Source: Desulfatitalea sp. (GTDB taxonomy: Bacteria > Desulfobacterota > Desulfobacteria > Desulfobacterales > Desulfosarcinaceae). Taken from it: a stretch of DNA of 7,594 bases. This document shows, in pieces, positions 6,330 through 7,594 of this stretch. The notes under the pieces are model-generated. The model saw only the letters and a program-made list of their open reading frames with translations. It ran no database searches and was not told the DNA's origin. The DNA lies in contig JAGTVD010000281.1 of NCBI GenBank assembly GCA_018224505.1, positions 1 to 7,594 on the forward strand, given 5' to 3'. How positions within the stretch are numbered: position 1 is the first letter of the stretch; each line of letters opens with the position of its first letter. Position numbers and translations under genes: made by a program.

Positions 6330-7195
6330 TGTTTTAAAGGTTGCGTCATCGCATGGGCGGCGGCGACTAAACGGTTCTCCAGAAGTTGCTCCGCCCGCTG
6401 TAAATCGGTTTGGGTGCCAAAGTGGGACACCAGCTCGCGCAGCATCACATCCAGGGGCGAGGGCGCTGCTCCCAGGCGTCGGTAATCGATGGGCGGCCGG
6501 ACGTGGGGCGGATCGGTGAAAAAATAGTGGCACGGCGTATCGTGGTCGGGCGGTCGAAATGGCCACTGCCGCTTGAGGGCCAACAGATCCCTGAGCCGCG
6601 CCGGGGCTTGTGGATGTGCGGTGACCAAAGGGGGCTCCAGCGGGTAGCCCAGGCGCCGTTCGATCCAGTGAAACATCGCGCCGACCAGTTGCGCTTCGGT
6701 GACCACCATGCCGTAGAGATGCCAGTCTTCAAAAATCAGGCGCAGTACCTGTTTGTGGCGGCCAGGCAGCTGATGGGTGGCCGGGCAAAAATAGGTGCGG
6801 CAGGCCAGGCCCCCATAGTCGCTCAACCCCCTGAGATCGATGCCTGCGTTGCCCTCGCCCAGCGGGTGGAGGAGACATCCCACGCGGCTGCGATCGGGCC
6901 CGATCAGCCCGATAAACGGGCAGTGGTGGAAATCGGGAAAAGGGCGCTCCTGGCACTCCCCGGCCGCTGTCGCACGGGCAAAGCCATCCATTGCCGCCAC
7001 CGTGCGCGGCAGGGCGCCGAAGGCCCGGGTGCGGCGTTCCAGCTGCCGCTGCAGTCCCTCCCGGGACGGATCGGCCACATTGTACAGACCGCAACACGCG
7101 CCGCACGACACCTGCCCGTTGACCTGGCACAAATAGACGCCACCCGGCACCTCCGGGTCAACGGCCGCTGGGTGAACAGTGGTGGGCGTGTGCAT
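6326..7195 (-). CDS. Cysteine-rich protein resembling YkgJ-type metal-chelating domain proteins
   Basis: The 289-residue protein has no signal peptide or membrane segment and is probably cytoplasmic. Its ten cysteines are mostly clustered: C23, then CGACC (31-35), C81, HCPF (91-94), GCLLHP (107 in position 106-111) and ACRTYFCP (131-138), plus C222. The order CxxCC, CPF, gC-x3-P, CRT-x-x-CP parallels the YkgJ/CxxCxxCC family (PF03692), annotated as putative zinc- or iron-chelating. The fit is loose because the first CxxC of that motif is missing, so membership is inferred. Residues about 140-289 have no motif I recognise. ATG 7195 has GAGGAA 5 nt upstream (7201-7206). The antisense frame covering it is rich in Arg, Gly, Gln and His and looks like a shadow. 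It is the first gene of the operon with dmeF (71 bp to the chosen start) and the radical SAM gene, so a link to metal handling or metal-site assembly is plausible but unproven. Confidence 0.8.
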   Translation of the reverse strand: MHTPTTVHPAAVDPEVPGGVYLCQVNGQVSCGACCGLYNVADPSREGLQRQLERRTRAFGALPRTVAAMDGFARATAAGECQERPFPDFHHCPFIGLIGPDRSRVGCLLHPLGEGNAGIDLRGLSDYGGLACRTYFCPATHQLPGRHKQVLRLIFEDWHLYGMVVTEAQLVGAMFHWIERRLGYPLEPPLVTAHPQAPARLRDLLALKRQWPFRPPDHDTPCHYFFTDPPHVRPPIDYRRLGAAPSPLDVMLRELVSHFGTQTDLQRAEQLLENRLVAAAHAMTQPLKH

Positions 7196-7213
7196 GCCGT
7201 TTCCTCTGCTTGG

Positions 7214-7228
7214 CCCGGCTTGGCCGGG
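7214..7228. repeat. Short GC hairpin in front of the operon's first ribosome-binding site
   Basis: CCCGGC (7214-7219) and GCCGGG (7223-7228) are perfect complements around TTG. In minus-strand transcripts this hairpin would lie 7 nt before GAGGAA, the ribosome-binding site of the cysteine-rich gene. There is no T-run. Confidence 0.4.
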
Positions 7229-7240
7229 AGCTTGAGCGTT

Positions 7241-7270
7241 AATGGACCAATGCTGAATGGACCAATGCTG
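7241..7270. repeat. Perfect tandem duplication, 2 x 15 bp
   Basis: AATGGACCAATGCTG occurs at 7241-7255 and again directly at 7256-7270 with no mismatch. Each copy holds the near-palindrome TGGACCA. The repeat lies 46 bp upstream of the cysteine-rich gene and may contain its operator, or may be a simple slippage duplication. I see no convincing sigma70 promoter on the minus strand here. Confidence 0.9.
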
Positions 7271-7395
7271 ATGAGTACCACTCCCCTAACATAGAGACCG
7301 GTTTCTGTCACGCGCATTACGTGGTGTTTGCAGGGTGATTGCATGTACCTTAAAGAGATGGCGCGGCGTGCCACTGTTACTCTGGTTATCGCGCC

Positions 7396-7585
7396 GGTGC
7401 TCCCGGTTGCGGGGGTGGGGCGCTGCGCGCAAGGGGGTCCAAGTGACGCTAAGAGGTGTGCTCCGGGCAGGCCCGCAAACTCACTGCGTTCAGACAGTGC
7501 GGGCCGAACAACCCTGCGCACACCCCAAATCGTCACTAAAACCCCATTGCGGACGCATCGCCCCACCCCCGCTACCGGAAGCACC
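7396..7585. repeat. Large imperfect palindrome (about 190 bp), REPIN/MITE-like intergenic element
   Basis: The outer arms 7396-7422 and 7559-7585 pair over 27 positions with only two mismatches, including GCGGGGGTGGGGCG against CGCCCCACCCCCGC. Inward the pairing goes on with small mismatches and a 2-nt bulge: CGCAA/TTGCG, GGGGT/ACCCC, AGTGACG/CGTCACT and GGTGTG/CACACC. At the centre GGCCCGCA (7470-7477) pairs with TGCGGGCC (7498-7505) around CACTG/CAGTG. Such size and symmetry without a gene inside fits a non-autonomous palindromic repeat moved by a transposase elsewhere, but the class cannot be fixed from one copy. The right boundary may lie beyond the window end. The rest of 7271-7395 shows nothing clear. 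Confidence 0.75.
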
Positions 7586-7594
7586 TCCTACCGT

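Noticed and set aside
6410..7294. 294-codon open frame on the plus strand opposite the cysteine-rich gene
   Set aside because: The minus frame has ordered cysteine motifs, an RBS and an operon context; the plus frame looks like a shadow and overlaps the tandem repeat.
7411..7437. G-rich runs that might form a G-quadruplex
   Set aside because: There are only three long runs with a 12-nt gap; the long complementary arm makes duplex or hairpin pairing the simpler explanation.
6904..7584. 226-codon minus-strand frame running through the palindrome
   Set aside because: It overlaps the cysteine-rich gene in another frame, and its first part is only translated repeat sequence.
7343..7594. Plus-strand frame from ATG 7343 open to the window end
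   Set aside because: No ribosome-binding site, and almost all of it is the palindromic repeat; the peptide is low in structure and rich in Arg, Thr and Pro.

Overview
The window is GC-rich (roughly 60% by eye) and gene-dense, and it reads as ordinary chromosome of a Gram-negative bacterium. The combination of a glutamine-dependent NAD synthetase, an OmpA-domain periplasmic protein, a two-CBS protein, a DmeF-type metal exporter and a YhcC-type radical SAM enzyme, together with the codon style, feels most like a Desulfobacterota (Desulfosarcina-like) genome. That assignment is an inference from protein flavour. It does not rest on a marker gene.

Layout. Positions 3-110 (+) hold the last 35 codons of an unidentified gene. 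nadE follows at 164-1807 (+) and is closed by a hairpin plus T-run at 1962-1983. A secreted OmpA/helical-repeat protein lies at 2022-3152 (+). It converges on a two-CBS-domain protein (3149-3622, -), and the two stop codons share a TTAA. A 380-bp divergent intergenic region (3623-4002) carries a possible promoter for the CBS gene, an 8-bp inverted repeat around that promoter, a strong 11-bp hairpin, a good extended -10 promoter, and the roughly 120-nt leader of a cold-shock gene (4003-4206, +). A 12-bp-stem terminator (4228-4265) separates the cold-shock gene from a three-gene operon on the minus strand.

The minus-strand operon is transcribed from about 7200 down to 4264. Its genes are a ten-cysteine protein with a YkgJ-like CxxCC arrangement (7195-6326), a DmeF-type Co/Ni cation diffusion facilitator (6254-5232), and a YhcC/TIGR01212 radical SAM protein (5235-4264). 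The last two overlap by ATGA. All three products are metal-related: a putative metal-chelating protein, a metal exporter and an Fe-S enzyme. No DmeR/RcnR regulator is next to the exporter within the window.

Upstream of the operon, 7196-7594 contains no convincing gene. It holds a small GC hairpin, a perfect 15-bp tandem duplication (7241-7270), and a large imperfect palindrome of about 190 bp (7396-7585) that looks like a mobile or REPIN/MITE-like intergenic repeat.

I found no clear undescribed biological system. The most interesting items are the palindromic element, the metal-themed operon with its cysteine-rich first gene, the unusual N-terminal OmpA-domain protein, and the possible regulatory structures in the 3623-4002 intergenic region.
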